NCBI GenBank assembly: GCA_033239005.1
Contig: BSQZ01000005.1
Location: 6,785,001-6,849,000, forward strand
Source of the DNA: Lamellibrachia satsuma
Lineage: Eukaryota; Annelida; Polychaeta; Sabellida; Siboglinidae
Length of the DNA: 64,000 nucleotides
Reading direction: 5' to 3'
The notes beneath the pieces are model-generated. The model did not search any database, had not been told where the DNA came from, and saw only the letters and a program-made list of their open reading frames with translations. This document shows positions 1-10,721 of this stretch, piece by piece; position 1 is the first letter of the stretch; each line of letters opens with the position of its first letter. The position numbers and the translations under genes were made by a program.

Positions 1-678
1 CGAAAAACTGATTCTGCGCGCATCACCTCACGCTCGTTAGTGCCTTTTGAGAGACCCTGATTAACCTCGATTATCCAGGCTCCGTAACGTGGCACCATTG
101 TTTGTCGCACACATCGTTTGAACCCAAACCGTACTTTTTATTATGACGGGAATTATTATGCGTCCAGATTCTGGTCGCATACATAATTAGATTAATTAGG
201 CAGAAAAGTTAAATCATGAAAAAAAATTGTAGAATCTCGATAATGACACTGATTGGCTGCTGGCGCTTCATGGTAACGCTTCAGAACAAGAGTATGTAAA
301 TTTAGAGCTTGCACTGAAAGATGGCCTGCATCCAGAGCATTGTTGATGGACGTGATGTAGAAGACTGATGACGCTCATATGAGGTCAGTATGCACAAGCC
401 CCAACGCTTGCGTGGTACGTGTTTACATGTTGGTATTGTGTTAAGCCCCGCCCACTCGGTAACAGTCAAACCATGTCTCTGGGGTCAGACTCTCTTCTCG
501 GCGAGTTCACGACGGCGAGCGAGAGTCGGATAAGCGAGATGTGAGGCGCTGATGTGAGGAGTCACTTAGGCTGGTGGGAATATTTAATGACTTCTTTGCT
601 TCTTCAGTAGCTGGCGTGACTGGCGATTTTTGTTTATCAATAACCACTTCTCATCGTTTCTATGGTGTTCTGTTGCAG

Positions 679-822
679 TTGCTCGTCTTGCTGTTAGTCG
701 TAGGGCTGGTGTCGTTGGAGTCTCGAGTCTTGTGTATTCGTGACTGCTTTGAGACGTTCTACAGCTGTCGTTCCGACTGTCAGGAAAGACATCCCCAGCG
801 GCGCAGAAACTCCCGTGAATGA
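679..822 (+). CDS. Candidate terminal exon of a small Cys-rich secreted peptide
   Basis: After a plausible acceptor (gttctgttgcag, ending at 678) an open frame runs 47 codons to TGA at 820-822. It begins with a strongly hydrophobic leader-like stretch (LLVLLLVVGLVSLE), then a short Cys motif, C-x3-C-x6-C-x3-C, in LCIRDCFETFYSCRSDC, and a basic tail rich in Arg. The spacing fits a two-helix hairpin held by two disulphides, a fold common in small secreted invertebrate peptides. There is no in-frame ATG upstream, so a first exon would have to supply the start. I do not recognise a named family. It may be a chance open frame, and no link to the mucin gene downstream is visible. Confidence 0.28.
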   Translation: MLVLLLVVGLVSLESRVLCIRDCFETFYSCRSDCQERHPQRRRNSRE

Positions 823-1117
823 CAGGTTGTCGAGAAAGCCTCGACGACTCTGACAGCCCATGCCACGAGTAGACTGGGGCCGACCTCGTGGCGCTCCGAC
901 TGCCAGCGTTGGTCCCGTTAGCAGCAGAGGAACTACGCTTAATTAACGACCTAAGGATACGAATGAATAGGGTTTGTTTAATCAGAGCTAGTGGTTCGAT
1001 GTCATTAACTGAAAAACTTTTCTAACAACTTCTTCATACTCCATGGATGAAACAACTGGTACTTATTTCGAATATCGATCACACGCGCAAAAGTATCTTC
1101 AGCTTTTTGTGAAAATA

Positions 1118-1194
1118 GCATATTGTATTACGTATAAGACAAAAACCACCGTGACCAGTATGGTGTGGTTTTTGCCTTATGTAATATAATATGC
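1118..1194. repeat. Imperfect hairpin with 33-bp arms
   Basis: The left arm (about 1118-1150) and the right arm (about 1162-1194) are reverse complements with a few mismatches around a loop of about 11 nt. The arms hold AAAAACCACC and its complement next to ATAT-rich ends. It could be a small MITE or a structured transcript; no coding content. Confidence 0.6.
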
Positions 1195-1879
1195 AAGTTG
1201 TTAGAAAATTTGGTTTGAGTGAACTATAGTTACCGACGATACAGTTTTCGAGCCACTCGTTTTCGACCTATTGAAATCTCGCTTGAAATCGCGTGCGTTA
1301 GAGACGTCACAGTGTCTGTTTACGACAATAACGGTACAGAGTCTTGTCTGAACAAAATATATTTTTACACATAATATAACATGGAACACGTTTATGATAT
1401 ATATATATACCTTGATAAAACCGACTTTGCATGCTTACCAGACATTATTATTGAGCGTCTGCTGACGCATGTCTCGTTCTTTGCCATGTGACAATAATCG
1501 CCCTTTTTGTGGTAGATGTATGGCAAGCCAGTCTTGTCATAAAAGTAGGAATAATTAAAATGTGTTAAATATACGAGAAAAAATGTACTGCCTTAACGTT
1601 ATATATTCAAAATAAGTATATGTGTATGTTTTTTATAAAGCGTTACGTCAAGCCTGGTTGTTATAAAAAGTTGAAATAATTGAAACAAATTGTAAAATGA
1701 AAAAAGATCGTCTGTACGGCTTGCCATAAATATAGGTTGAATTCCGCCGGTTTCCTCGACGTTGTTCAGACGTCCAATATTCGTAAGTTTTTCACTCAAA
1801 ACAACTGTTTTAATAATTTGTTTGTATTGAATAAATGAAGTAGCCGTTGGTGATGGTATGGTATATCGATCTCTTACAC

Positions 1880-1914
1880 AAAACTACACCGTATATATTG
1901 GTCGGTGTAGTTTT
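1880..1914. repeat. Short perfect hairpin, 12-bp arms
   Basis: AAAACTACACCG at 1880-1891 and its exact complement CGGTGTAGTTTT at 1903-1914 flank an 11-nt loop. Function unknown. Confidence 0.6.
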
Positions 1915-2234
1915 CGGCCTACTTAATAGAATATGCCGTTTAAAAAAAATCTGAAGAAACGCCTTTTTTCAGACCATTTAACTAATTTGGGTAAAGGTGC
2001 ATTAACCTGGCCGAAATTATTACCGCTATTAAATGACATTTTTACCAAATTTTTTCGATGGTAGTGTGTTCTTTGCATCACTCCCCATCGGATCAGGTAC
2101 AAAACGGACGTATATCTGTAAAAAATATTGTGTTTTAGTGCCAAAAACAACGCTATACCAGCAATAGCCGGCGTTGTTAATATGGCGATCATCCGAAATG
2201 TGCTGTAACAATATCACGGTGGCATCAGAACCGG

Positions 2235-2460
2235 AAAGGCGATTTCACTGTCAAATATTTCGTACCGCAGTGTAAGAAAATACGAAAAATGGAAGAAAAA
2301 GTGCAATTTAATATTACGAAAAACCGACAATTTAATGTTAAAAAGCCCCAAAAAATCAAACCTGATAGGTGATTTCACTGACAAATATCTTGTACGCAGT
2401 CTAAGAAAAAAAACAGAGTTCAATTTAATTTTTAAAATAAAAAAAAATCCACCGACAAAT
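2235..2460. repeat. Two diverged direct copies of a roughly 120-bp AT-rich unit
   Basis: The stretch starting GGCGATTTCACTGTCAAATA near 2237 is repeated in diverged form from about 2367 (GTGATTTCACTGACAAATAT), each followed by a GTAC-containing segment, an A-rich run and CCGACAA. The second copy runs into the left arm of the foldback element at 2422-2975. Confidence 0.5.
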
Positions 2461-2975
2461 ATCTCGACAAAAAATATAAGATAATGTAAAAAAAAAGCAA
2501 AGACATTGCATATATATAAAAAATAATAAAAATTTAACATATGGTGCAAATGTCTTTAAATCTTATTCATAAGTCATAAACACGTATCTTGCTAGCCCAT
2601 ATGACACAATTCAGTAATAAATAGAGCAAAGAGGAAACTCTAGAGACAGTTCAGCACAATGCCACCTCTGTTCGTCACGTACCTGGAAGAGTTCCTGTGG
2701 ATGCAGCAGCACAGGATCCGCCAACGACGTCTCTCGTCACGGCTAGTGTAATGTCAAAAATAAACTCTTCAATGTCCCTGAAGAATTATTTATTACTGAA
2801 TTGTGTGATTTGGGCAAGCAAGACACTTGTTTATGAGTAGAATTTAAAGATATTTGCACAATCTGTGAACTTTTATTAATTTTTTTATATATGTGCAATG
2901 TCTTTTTTTTACATTATCTTATATTTTTTGTCAAGATATTTGTCGGTGTATTTTTTTTGGATTTTCAAAATTAAA
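2422..2975. mobile_element. Foldback (MITE-like) element with ~190-bp inverted arms
   Basis: The left arm, about 2422-2630, and the right arm, about 2790-2975, are reverse complements over most of their length. Shared landmarks are ACCGACAAATATCT, AATATAAGATAATGT, GACATTGCA and ACAATTCAGTAATAAATA. The spacer of about 160 bp holds a short frame from ATG at 2659 (MPPLFVTYLEEF..., rich in Gln and Arg), which loosely recalls the N-terminus of PIF/Harbinger transposases; that is only an impression. No clear target duplication was found. Confidence 0.55.
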
Positions 2976-3212
2976 TTAAATAGTGCTCTAAGATTTCTCC
3001 TCTAGCCACCAACTCAACTTCTGTGGGATTTTGCACCATAAACCATTGTCAACTAGTTGTCGTACTTGAACACAACTCTAAAAACATACTTTGTTCTTGA
3101 AATGTGGTAGTTAGGTAAGTTAAAGCAACTGAGGGACAACTGATCAGTAACAACAAAAGGATGCCTTTATTCAAAATTGTCAATTAAATTATTTAATGAA
3201 TTGTGTCAACAG

Positions 3213-3515
3213 TGGACTTGGAGCTGTTTGATCGGACAATGTCAGACATCGTTACGGGGTGTTGCACGGGATCGGAATGTGATTCAATGGCACCAAGCAC
3301 CCCTCCCACTCCCCCTGCCTTGCCCCCAACACCGTCTGTCCAAACCGTAGCCTTGCAATGGCTCCTAGACGATGTTGACAACATGATCGCAGAAGTTCAG
3401 TCATGTTGCTGTCAGGATAAAATCAAAGCGAATGATTCGTCAGTGTCAGTGGTGACGACAAAAGGCACCATTGATACAACAAAGAGCACCACTCCTCTGG
3501 ACAAATCAGAAACAG
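3213..3515 (+). CDS. Mucin-like gene, exon with helix + CCC module and Pro-rich linker
   Basis: An internal exon with acceptor ...gtcaacag before 3213 and donor g|gtgcgg after 3515; 303 nt, phase 1 in and phase 1 out. Its frame reads from DLELFDRTMSDIVTGCC, through a Pro/Ser/Thr-rich spacer (TPPTPPALPPTPS), to VALQWLLDDVDNMIAEVQSC followed by CCQDK. The last block aligns without gaps with blocks in the exons at 6252 and 7325, so it is one copy of a repeated amphipathic-helix + Cys module. The start of the exon may hold another partial copy ending in GCC. The phases of the next exons agree with membership of one gene. The function of the module is unknown; an extracellular role is inferred from the context. 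Confidence 0.6.
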
Positions 3516-3714
3516 GTGCGGTTTGTAACCATTAAACGTACAACTCATTCCTGTAGTCGTTTTACGTTAATTGTGACAATTATTTAAAATTTGAAAGATC
3601 AAGTGATAAGGATCGAGTTCATACTGGCTTGTTTTCATATGAACAGAGTAATTTAATATTATTGTCAAATATTTATAATCCTACCCGATATATCATATGC
3701 TTAATACTCCCTCC

Positions 3715-4200
3715 TGAATTGATTTAGCCCATCGCAAGTCAGGTTCGTTTATGTTCAAATACACTGTATGTATTGTGTGAATACTTTAAATAACGTGGAA
3801 TTGATTTTAGAAAAAGAGTGGGTACTTTTGTTAAAAATAAATAAAAAATATTTTATTAAATAAAAATTTTTTTTTTTAATAACATGGAATTGATTTAATA
3901 AGAGTATGTACTTTTGTTAAAAATCATCAAAAGAATTTTACATTTTTTGTACAATTTCGACTGGGCCCAGTTGAAAATAATTTAGCAGTTTATCCAATGA
4001 TTTCTTCAAAACTAAATTACACATATGAACAAATGAGCTGGCAATTTGTAGTAGATACTTGATCTATAGGTTTTATTTATCAAGAAATGATTCTGAAAAG
4101 AGAAAAGCAAAAAAAATTTAGTTGAGGAAGGAGCTGATACAAATTAGTTTTTATATATAATACTTGACCTTTTCATGTGAAACCGAACGTATCGATCTTG
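3715..4200. repeat. Intronic block similar to 10,435-10,880
   Basis: Stretches such as TTTAGCCCAT...TCAGG...GTTCAAAT...TGTGTGAATA and later AGTTTATCCA(A/G)TGATTTC...GAGCT(G/A)GC occur in the same order at 3720-4050 and 10,445-10,815. The block is either a dispersed repeat or the trace of an internal duplication in the mucin-like gene. Both copies are noncoding. Confidence 0.45.
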
Positions 4201-4501
4201 GTGCATGTAGCTCCTATAACTCTCTTCATAGATCATACTGAACCTTTTTTAATAACTTTGTTTTATTATTTTTATATCGTTTTAGTTATTTGACCTCCAT
4301 TGATGCTGTAAGGATAGTTTATATATGTGCATTGTGATTATGATTACATTGTGAGCTATCAAAATCAAAACAACTGCCCGCATGCATGCGTGTGTGTGTA
4401 CGTGTGCACATGCAGTCAAGACTGAACTGATTTGTGTGCACTGTTATCACAGCAATGCCTTACATGGCTTAAATGAGAGCAATGTGTTGTAGAACAAACA
4501 G

Positions 4502-4584
4502 GACAATGGTGTTACACATGCAACAGCTCAGCTATGAATGAGGAATGCAATGAAGGAGACCTGGTGAAATGTGAAAGTAACGAG
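4502..4584 (+). CDS. Mucin-like gene, exon 1 of Ly6/uPAR (three-finger) domain
   Basis: Acceptor acaaacag before 4502 and donor gag|gtgcgt after 4584; 83 nt, phase 1 to 0. It reads QWCYTCNSSAMNEECNEGD followed by LVKCESNE. The CYTCNS opening and the C-x2-C...C...C spacing are those of the first finger of LU (Ly6/uPAR) domains, which are disulphide-rich extracellular folds. The exon joins in frame with the exon at 5125, which supplies the remaining cysteines and the terminal CC...CN signature. The position, after one CCC module and before the Thr-rich region, puts the domain toward the outer end of the predicted ectodomain. Confidence 0.68.
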
Positions 4585-5124
4585 GTGCGTTATCCATTTA
4601 CACCCTCCTCTGTTTCCACATCATATTTGTCAACTCCTACAATTTACCCATAAATCATAGAAATTTTCTTAAATTTGATGGTCTTATGGGTGTGAGAGAC
4701 ATTAATTTTGAACAAGATTTTATGTATTACGGGATATGTTTGTGACCCTCAGTTCAAAACACTGCAACCAGATGAGCGAGCTCCTTAGTGTGCGAGGTAA
4801 ACCATCAAGAATAGATAATCATGTATGGGTTCATTTGCAGTCTTATGTATCTCTGTTACCACCAGACTGTTGGTTCAGTTCTGAATTTACCGTATATAAC
4901 TGAACTATTTCGTGTGGGGTGCGGTGGCATTGTGATTAGAATATCATACTGTAATCTTTATGCAGTAATTGCATCGAGGCTAAATGCTTCCCAGAGAAGT
5001 CCATTTGGTGTTGGAATGAACAGGTCTGCCAGGGGGGTGAAATGTAAAGTGCTTTGAACGGTCATACAGACTGGATACCGACCTATATAAGAACTTGCCT
5101 TTACCCAACCTTCGTCACTTGCAG

Positions 5125-5320
5125 GAGTCCTGTCAGTCGGAGCTGCGACACAGCAATGGTATGGCTCACATCATGAAAGGATGTAAGCAGCTACAGGCTT
5201 GTGAGAACAATGCAGCTGGTAATGTGAATAACTGTCCTGGACAGAATGACCAGTTGTACTGCGTGTACTGCTGCCAGGGCTATGGCTGCAACAAATATCT
5301 GCCTGCCAATCCTGTCGACA
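5125..5320 (+). CDS. Mucin-like gene, exon 2 of Ly6/uPAR (three-finger) domain
   Basis: Acceptor cacttgcag before 5125 and donor a|gtgagt after 5320; 196 nt, phase 0 to 1. It encodes ESCQSELRHSNG..., a GCKQLQAC segment, NNCPGQND and the close YCVYCCQGYGCNKYL. The CC-x4-CN ending is the hallmark of LU-domain proteins, and the total of about 90 residues with the preceding exon is a normal domain length. LU domains bind protein ligands or modulate receptors at the cell surface; the ligand here cannot be told. No GPI signal follows, which fits a domain inside a larger ectodomain. Confidence 0.72.
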
Positions 5321-5369
5321 GTGAGTCTCTATTGCTGTGTCACTTTACTGTTCATGCAGTCCCTTAGCA

Positions 5370-5640
5370 AAAAAATCTGTAGAATTTTTATAAAATATTC
5401 CGTAGAATTTTTGCAGAGACATTTTTGTAGAATTCAGAAAATATTCTACAGAATTTGTCATTGAATATTCTATAGGATTTTTTATAGAATATTCTAAAGG
5501 ATTTTGGCAGACATTTCTATAGAATTGGTAGTATTGTATAGTATTCCTTACAATATTCTACTATGCTCTGTAGAATTCTATAGAAAGATATACACATCTA
5601 TAGAATTGTTTAGATTTGTTTGCTATGGGGTTCTCCAGGA
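5370..5640. repeat. Degenerate AT-rich repeat rich in TAGAATATTCTA-like palindromes
   Basis: Many short variants of (T)AGAATTTTT and GAATATTCTA follow one another within the intron. Units are irregular. Some match the GAAnnTTC core of heat-shock elements, but in such an AT-rich run this is likely by chance. Confidence 0.5.
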
Positions 5641-6251
5641 TGCCATTTTCATGAAGCATTCATACTGTATGAACTGTCATTCATAGGGCATACAAGCTTC
5701 ATATATAAATGGTTTCATAAAAATCTTTACCTAATAATAAATCTATATAATTTTAATAAGTCAGGTGTAGATGGCTTCACAAAGTCTATATAACAAGTTT
5801 ATTTGATTTACAACCATAGAAGTTGAAAACAGCTCAATAGGGAATAAAAACAATATTTGTAGCATGAATTGTATTACCGGGTAGAGACAGTTCACAATTG
5901 TTGACATTCACCTATTAACATAGAGTGTACTAATGGAGGGGGGCGTCAAGGCATGCGTACTAATTAAAATTAATGTCAGTAGCATGTGAAATATGACCAC
6001 CATTGCGTCACGTGTCATGCAGCGCCATGTGGTGAACTATTACGGAACTACTATTGCTTTACAATCTGGAATCTTATCAACATTTTAAAGTACTTATTCG
6101 GGGAGGGGCAGGGTTCTGAATTAGCATGTTTTGTACAAATAGGAAAACATCCACAATTGGGAACGGCTCCTTAGTTTTGCATGTCTCGTTTTAGTCGGAA
6201 CAAAGCCACCGGTCTATTAAACACCAGCAGTGGGTCTGACTACAACTTTAG

Positions 6252-6549
6252 ACACTGATAACTCACTGACACCAACAACAACTACCACTACTACTCCGAC
6301 GAAGAGCACGATGAAGAGTACCACTGTAGTAACCAGTCCAGGGATCACAACAACTACTACAGCGAAAAGCACCGCTGTGGTGACCACTCCAGGCATGTCA
6401 ACAAGTGTGACTCCAGCCACCCCAGTGACCGGTCAGAGATACTTTCCTCTGTTCGTGATATCATGGATGATCTTCTGCCAAAACTCCAGAACTGCTGTGG
6501 TTGCGATAAACCCAAAAACTCAACGTCGACCACACCACCAAATAATGAT
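6252..6549 (+). CDS. Mucin-like gene, Thr-rich exon plus second helix + CC module (frame break)
   Basis: Acceptor ctacaactttag before 6252 joins in phase 1 with the LU exon. The frame first reads a mucin-type stretch (NSLTPTTTTTTTPTKST..., VVTSPGITTTTTAKST), a likely O-glycosylation region. After about 6430 the conserved module (EILSSVRDIMDDLLPKLQNC followed by CGCDKPKNSTST) is in the next frame, so one base is missing near CCACCCCAG at 6418-6425, perhaps in the C run. The donor is aataatgat|gtaaga after 6549. Neither frame meets the next exon (7325) in the phase it needs, so a small exon may be missing or the model may be wrong at this join. The module itself is well supported by its match to the other two copies. 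Confidence 0.55.
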
Positions 6550-6983
6550 GTAAGATTCTTCTTATTCGTAATAATTTCATCAGTCAGGGAGGTAACCATG
6601 TATGCTGTTGTTTCTGGTTGAATGGCTGTCTAGCATCACTGTAAATTTTCTGGAATTCCTTGGCTTCTAATCTGTAGAAAAATAGTACTTGATCATCAAT
6701 GGTGGTTTGTTTGATCAACTTACCCTTTTATCATTATAGAAGGCTAGTAACTGTATTTGTGTCATTTTAGCATTTCCTTTTGATCGTCATGTTTATACTA
6801 CTGCTCTTGAGATTTTGTTCTAAGGAAATATAAAAATATTCTTGCGTAGGCTTTTGGAATATATAAAAAAAACAGTAAGGCTTTCTTTTATTATATGATG
6901 CTAAAAAATGTGATGTTGATTCAACATTTTTTACACTAAGACAGTCTGCAACTACATATTATTTTAATGCTGTAACCATATCG

Positions 6984-7255
6984 ACATTCATGAGACAATA
7001 TATCACTCGACATTCATGTGACAATGTCATCACCCCACATTCATGTGACAATTTCTTCATCCAACATTCACATGACAATGTCATCACCCAACAGTCATGT
7101 GACAATGTCATCAGCTATTGTTTATGTAACAGTGTCATCAAGTGACATTCATATGACAGTGTCATCAGTTGATGTTGATGTGACTGTCATCACCGAACAA
7201 TCATGTGTGAACACCTAATGTTGATGTGAGAGTGTCATTTGATGTTTCTCAATCA
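6984..7255. repeat. Minisatellite, ~30-bp unit (ACATTCATGTGACAATGTCATC)
   Basis: About eight diverged copies of a unit built on CATGTGACAATGTCATCA lie in tandem within the intron before the exon at 7325. A frame stays open through part of it only because the unit is repeated; I do not call it coding. Confidence 0.7.
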
Positions 7256-7324
7256 TTTTGTCATCTCTAGAAGTCTCCTGTCATCATGGTGTCAGCCCAC
7301 TTCATGATGTGTTTGTCATTCTAG

Positions 7325-7477
7325 GTCCAGCAATTCCGACTCTGACCACAGCACCAGGTGTCACCCCAGGCAGTCAGATGGATTTGCTGACTGTCATCCT
7401 TGACCTCATGGGGCATCTTATGCCTCAGGTCAAGTCTTGTTGCTGTGGTAACAACCAAACAACAGCAACAACTGTTG
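7325..7477 (+). CDS. Mucin-like gene, third helix + CCC module exon
   Basis: Acceptor gtcattctag before 7325 and donor ttg|gtaaga after 7477; 153 nt, phase 1 to 1. It encodes a Thr/Pro linker (PAIPTLTTAPGVTPGSQM), then DLLTVILDLMGHLMPQVKSC followed by CCGNNQTTATTV. It is the clearest example of the repeated module: an amphipathic helix of about 18 residues ending in three adjacent cysteines. Adjacent CCC in an extracellular context suggests disulphide-linked oligomerisation, but this is inference. The join to 8659 is in phase. Confidence 0.65.
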
Positions 7478-7553
7478 GTAAGATCACATTTACAATTATT
7501 TCATCAGCACATAAAGCTGCCTTTTGATTTTTCGTTCATCTCGTTTTCGTTGT

Positions 7554-7924
7554 CTGTAGCCCACCTCTGCATACATTGACATAAGGCTGTCTGTAGCCCA
7601 CCTCTACATACATTGACATAAGGCTATTTGTAGCCCACCTCTACATAAATTGACATAAGGCTCTCTGTAGCCCACCTCTACATACATTGACATAAGGCTC
7701 TCTGCAGCCCACCTCTACATACATTGACATAAGGCTGTCTGTACCCACATCAACGTACATTGACTTAAGGCTATTTGTAGCCCACCTCTACATACATTGA
7801 CATAAGGCTATTTGTAGCCCACCTCTACATGCATTGACTTAAGGCTATTTGTAGCCCGTGTGTACATACATTGATTTAAGGCTATTTGTAGCCTGCTTCT
7901 ATATACATTGACTTACGGTTATTC
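7554..7924. repeat. Tandem repeat, 37-bp unit, about 10 copies
   Basis: The unit GTAGCCCACCTCTACATACA + TTGACATAAGGCTNTNT repeats about ten times, with divergence rising toward the right end. It sits in an intron of the mucin-like gene. Confidence 0.88.
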
Positions 7925-8658
7925 ATACTTTTGCAATTTACTGATCTTTCGATGAACTAACAAAAGTGCACACTCTTAGTTTTATGAAACAAACTGTGAA
8001 TGAATTGTAGAGGCAGCTTTATACACATCTGTTTTCTTTCCAAACACTTACTGGATTTCTGAATAACGTTTTCCCAATGGTAACAAATTGACATAAAAAA
8101 CAGGTTCAATGAACATATGATATTGTCACTTTGCTTATTCGTTTTCAGCTGCCCCACGCTGCCTGACATCTCAACAGCAGGTAGGCATTGCAGCATCAAA
8201 TCATCAATTCATGAAGGATACAAGCACCAGAGCCGAACATCTAATCTATTTAGTATTGGCTTCAACATCCTAGTTCATTGTGCACATTTTTTTGGTTAGT
8301 TTTAATGAACTTATCTGACAAACTATGAAATTAATTTTGGTTCTGCTTAGCCAAAATTCGATGAAAAAAGAGCAAAAGTACGTATGGCACCTCTGTAATT
8401 ATACTATAACATAAGACTATTCACTCGTTTGCAAATTACCTGATGATCGTAACAAAAGTATATGCTCTTTAATTAAAAATGACTGTTTGTATTAATGGGG
8501 TAATTAAGGCACGTCTAGTGATCTATTGCAACAATTAAGAACTTAAGAGAATAGTGTAGGCAGATTTTGCATCATTCCCCACTGAATTGACATTCCTGTG
8601 GTTTGCTATATGCACTTGAAGCTGATAGAAAGTACCCCGTAAAATAACATGCTTATAG

Positions 8659-8864
8659 GTCAACCCACTACAACAACAAAGCCAATGACTACAGGTCAAC
8701 CCACTACAACAACAAAGCCAATGACTACAACTATTGCTATCCCACAAGAGAAACAGTCCCGCCTGTCCATCAGTGTCAGACTGATTGGTCTTGTATTCAT
8801 CAAAAGCCTGGTGGACAAGTTATCTCCTGCCTACAAAGAACTCAAAGCAGCTGTCATCAACGCG
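8659..8864 (+). CDS. Mucin-like gene, Thr-rich linker and first part of SEA domain
   Basis: Acceptor gcttatag before 8659 and donor gcg|gtatgc after 8864; 206 nt, phase 1 to 0. The exon opens with two exact copies of a 12-residue mucin unit (GQPTTTTKPMTT, a 36-bp tandem duplication). It then reads RLSISVRLIGLVFIKSL and LSPAYKELKAAVINA. That is the first beta strand and first helix of a SEA domain, a fold found next to the membrane in mucins and other O-glycosylated proteins. It continues in phase into the exon at 9551. Confidence 0.72.
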
Positions 8865-9039
8865 GTATGCATGTCCACTTGACCACTTCCTTACCCAAAG
8901 TGCTAGCTCAGAGTCCCTCATCAAACTGTTTGTGAAGATTAGGTTACACATGTGAAATAGTGCACCATTTATAAATAATATTTGTTCTATTAAAGAAATT
9001 GTTATGCCTTTTGGAGTCAACATTTGTTTTACTCTACAG

Positions 9040-9114
9040 ATCTTTCCAGATCTTCTTGGTCCCTTCGTCAGCGTCAGACTGAACTACTCTCCAGCTCAGT
9101 TTGATGCTGACTAA
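9040..9114 (+). CDS. Possible alternative terminal exon (truncated SEA)
   Basis: Acceptor actctacag before 9040, then IFPDLLGPFVSVRLNYSPAQ, FDAD and TAA at 9112-9114. It is in phase with the exon ending at 8864 and would continue the SEA helix with a plausible FVSVRL strand, but would stop the protein before the cleavage site and membrane segment. Use of this exon would give a secreted mucin-like isoform. It may instead be a dead copy of a SEA exon; the sequence alone does not decide. Confidence 0.35.
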   Translation: MFPDLLGPFVSVRLNYSPAQFDAD

Positions 9115-9550
9115 GGGACCTAGAAGGTCTCGAAAACTCCATCAAGCAATCATGACTGTAAGAGGTAGCTAAACTTCCTTTAATGTGAATTTCGCAGAGT
9201 CTGGTAACAACTTACGTACTAATATTTGTCCAGTTTTATGAAATATTTATTGTGTTGTAATGTATTGTTGAGGAATTGTAATTGTAAAACTGATTAGAGG
9301 CATTGGTTTTGACATACTTCTGAAATTGTCTTTATTGTATTGTTGCTCTCCTCTTTGTCCCTGAAGATTGTATTGTATTGTATTATATTGTAATGTTAAT
9401 ATTCTGTGGAACTACTGCACCATGTATATCAAAGCCACTTTGTTTCATATTATAGCTATAAAAATGTTGCATACAGAATGGAATATAAATTTTCATGTCA
9501 ATTATTACATAGAAATGTGTTTTAAGAGCGATATCAATGGTTCTGTTTAG

Positions 9551-9615
9551 CTGATGGAAGCTGTATTGAAGTTGCTTGGACAAATCAACTTCAACATCGT
9601 TAATGTTGAGTTCAG
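9551..9615 (+). CDS. Mucin-like gene, SEA domain middle exon
   Basis: Acceptor ggttctgtttag before 9551 and donor cag|gtaatt after 9615; 65 nt, phase 0 to 2. It encodes LMEAVLKLLGQINFNIVNVE and F, with the split codon AG|G (Arg) shared with the next exon. It gives the end of helix 1, the loop and the start of the strand leading to the SEA cleavage site. Both joins are in frame. Confidence 0.72.
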
Positions 9616-10592
9616 GTAATTTTTGTCCATTTAAGAAATACTGTTAATTGTCGTTACCTTGAATCTATGTAACTTGTCATTCATAATCATGTGGTTGAAC
9701 CGACTTCCATGTTGTTCATCTTGGGTAAATATTGTTTATTTAAAAAAGGGGCAATATGGCAGCTAGAATTATGTTTTTGAAAAAATTACTGAAAATATGT
9801 TTCCTCTATATTTCAATAGCTTTTATGTTTACTATCAATAAAGTTCACTTTATTAACAATGACGTATCTCTAATTTATTTCTAGTCATGGATAAAGCTTA
9901 CATCTACCATGCAATCAATGCCATTATTCAATCTTTGATGGTCATTTACAAGAAATGACATTTTGGCAACGAGAAATTACGACACTCTGGAATTTAAAAT
10001 GATACGGCCATCTCGTTTGCATTGTTGCGTTCACCTGCATATTCTCTAAGCATTTTCTAAAACATGTTTGCAATATCTCGGGGATAGTGTATAAAAATGT
10101 GTTGATAAATGTTGCATTTAGAATATCATAACTTTGAAAATTCAGAAGAAAAATATTCATAATGTAGGAATTTTTTTTAGAACTTGTAGAGTTAATTAAG
10201 CAAATGGTGAATGAAAGTATTATTATAAAATAGCCATTACTTTTTTAAGTGTTATATTTTACATGGGCTGTAGTTCCTTCATATTTTGTTTGTTGCCATG
10301 GAAATGGATCTGACAGAAAAAGTTCAAGATATGTTTTAATCAGTAAGACCCACTCTACAGTTTGGGCATAAAACATTGCACTAACTATGTAAATTAAATC
10401 ACAGAGATGTCATGTCTCCCCTTGAACCTGCCTCAACAGTTCATTTAGCCCATTGTGAATCAGGGTCATTCACGTTCAAATGTGTAATGTGTGAATAGAT
10501 TAAGTAATAGGCACAGTCAAATAGAGTGCATATATTTGGTAAAAATTAATGAAAGAATTGACTTAGATATTCTTCACATCGGGTAACTTGCG

Positions 10593-10721
10593 AATAGGTG
10601 AGGTACACGTAGCCCTTTTTGCCGTTTTTCCATTGAATAGGTGAGGTACACGTAGCCCTTTTTGCCGTTTTTCCATTGAATAGGTGAGGTACACGTAGCC
10701 CTTTTTGCCGTTTTTCCATTG
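10593..10721. repeat. Three tandem copies of a 43-bp unit
   Basis: GAATAGGTGAGGTACACGTA + GCCCTTTTTGCCGTTTTTCC + ATT is present three times with almost no divergence, so the duplication is recent. It is intronic, inside the block that resembles 3715-4200. Confidence 0.92.

Noticed and set aside
5370..5640. Heat-shock-element-like GAAnnTTC arrays
   Set aside because: The motifs vary irregularly within a low-complexity AT-rich repeat inside an intron; chance is likely.
7554..7924. CRISPR-like appearance of the 37-bp repeats
   Set aside because: There are no unique spacers between units; it is a plain tandem repeat in animal DNA.
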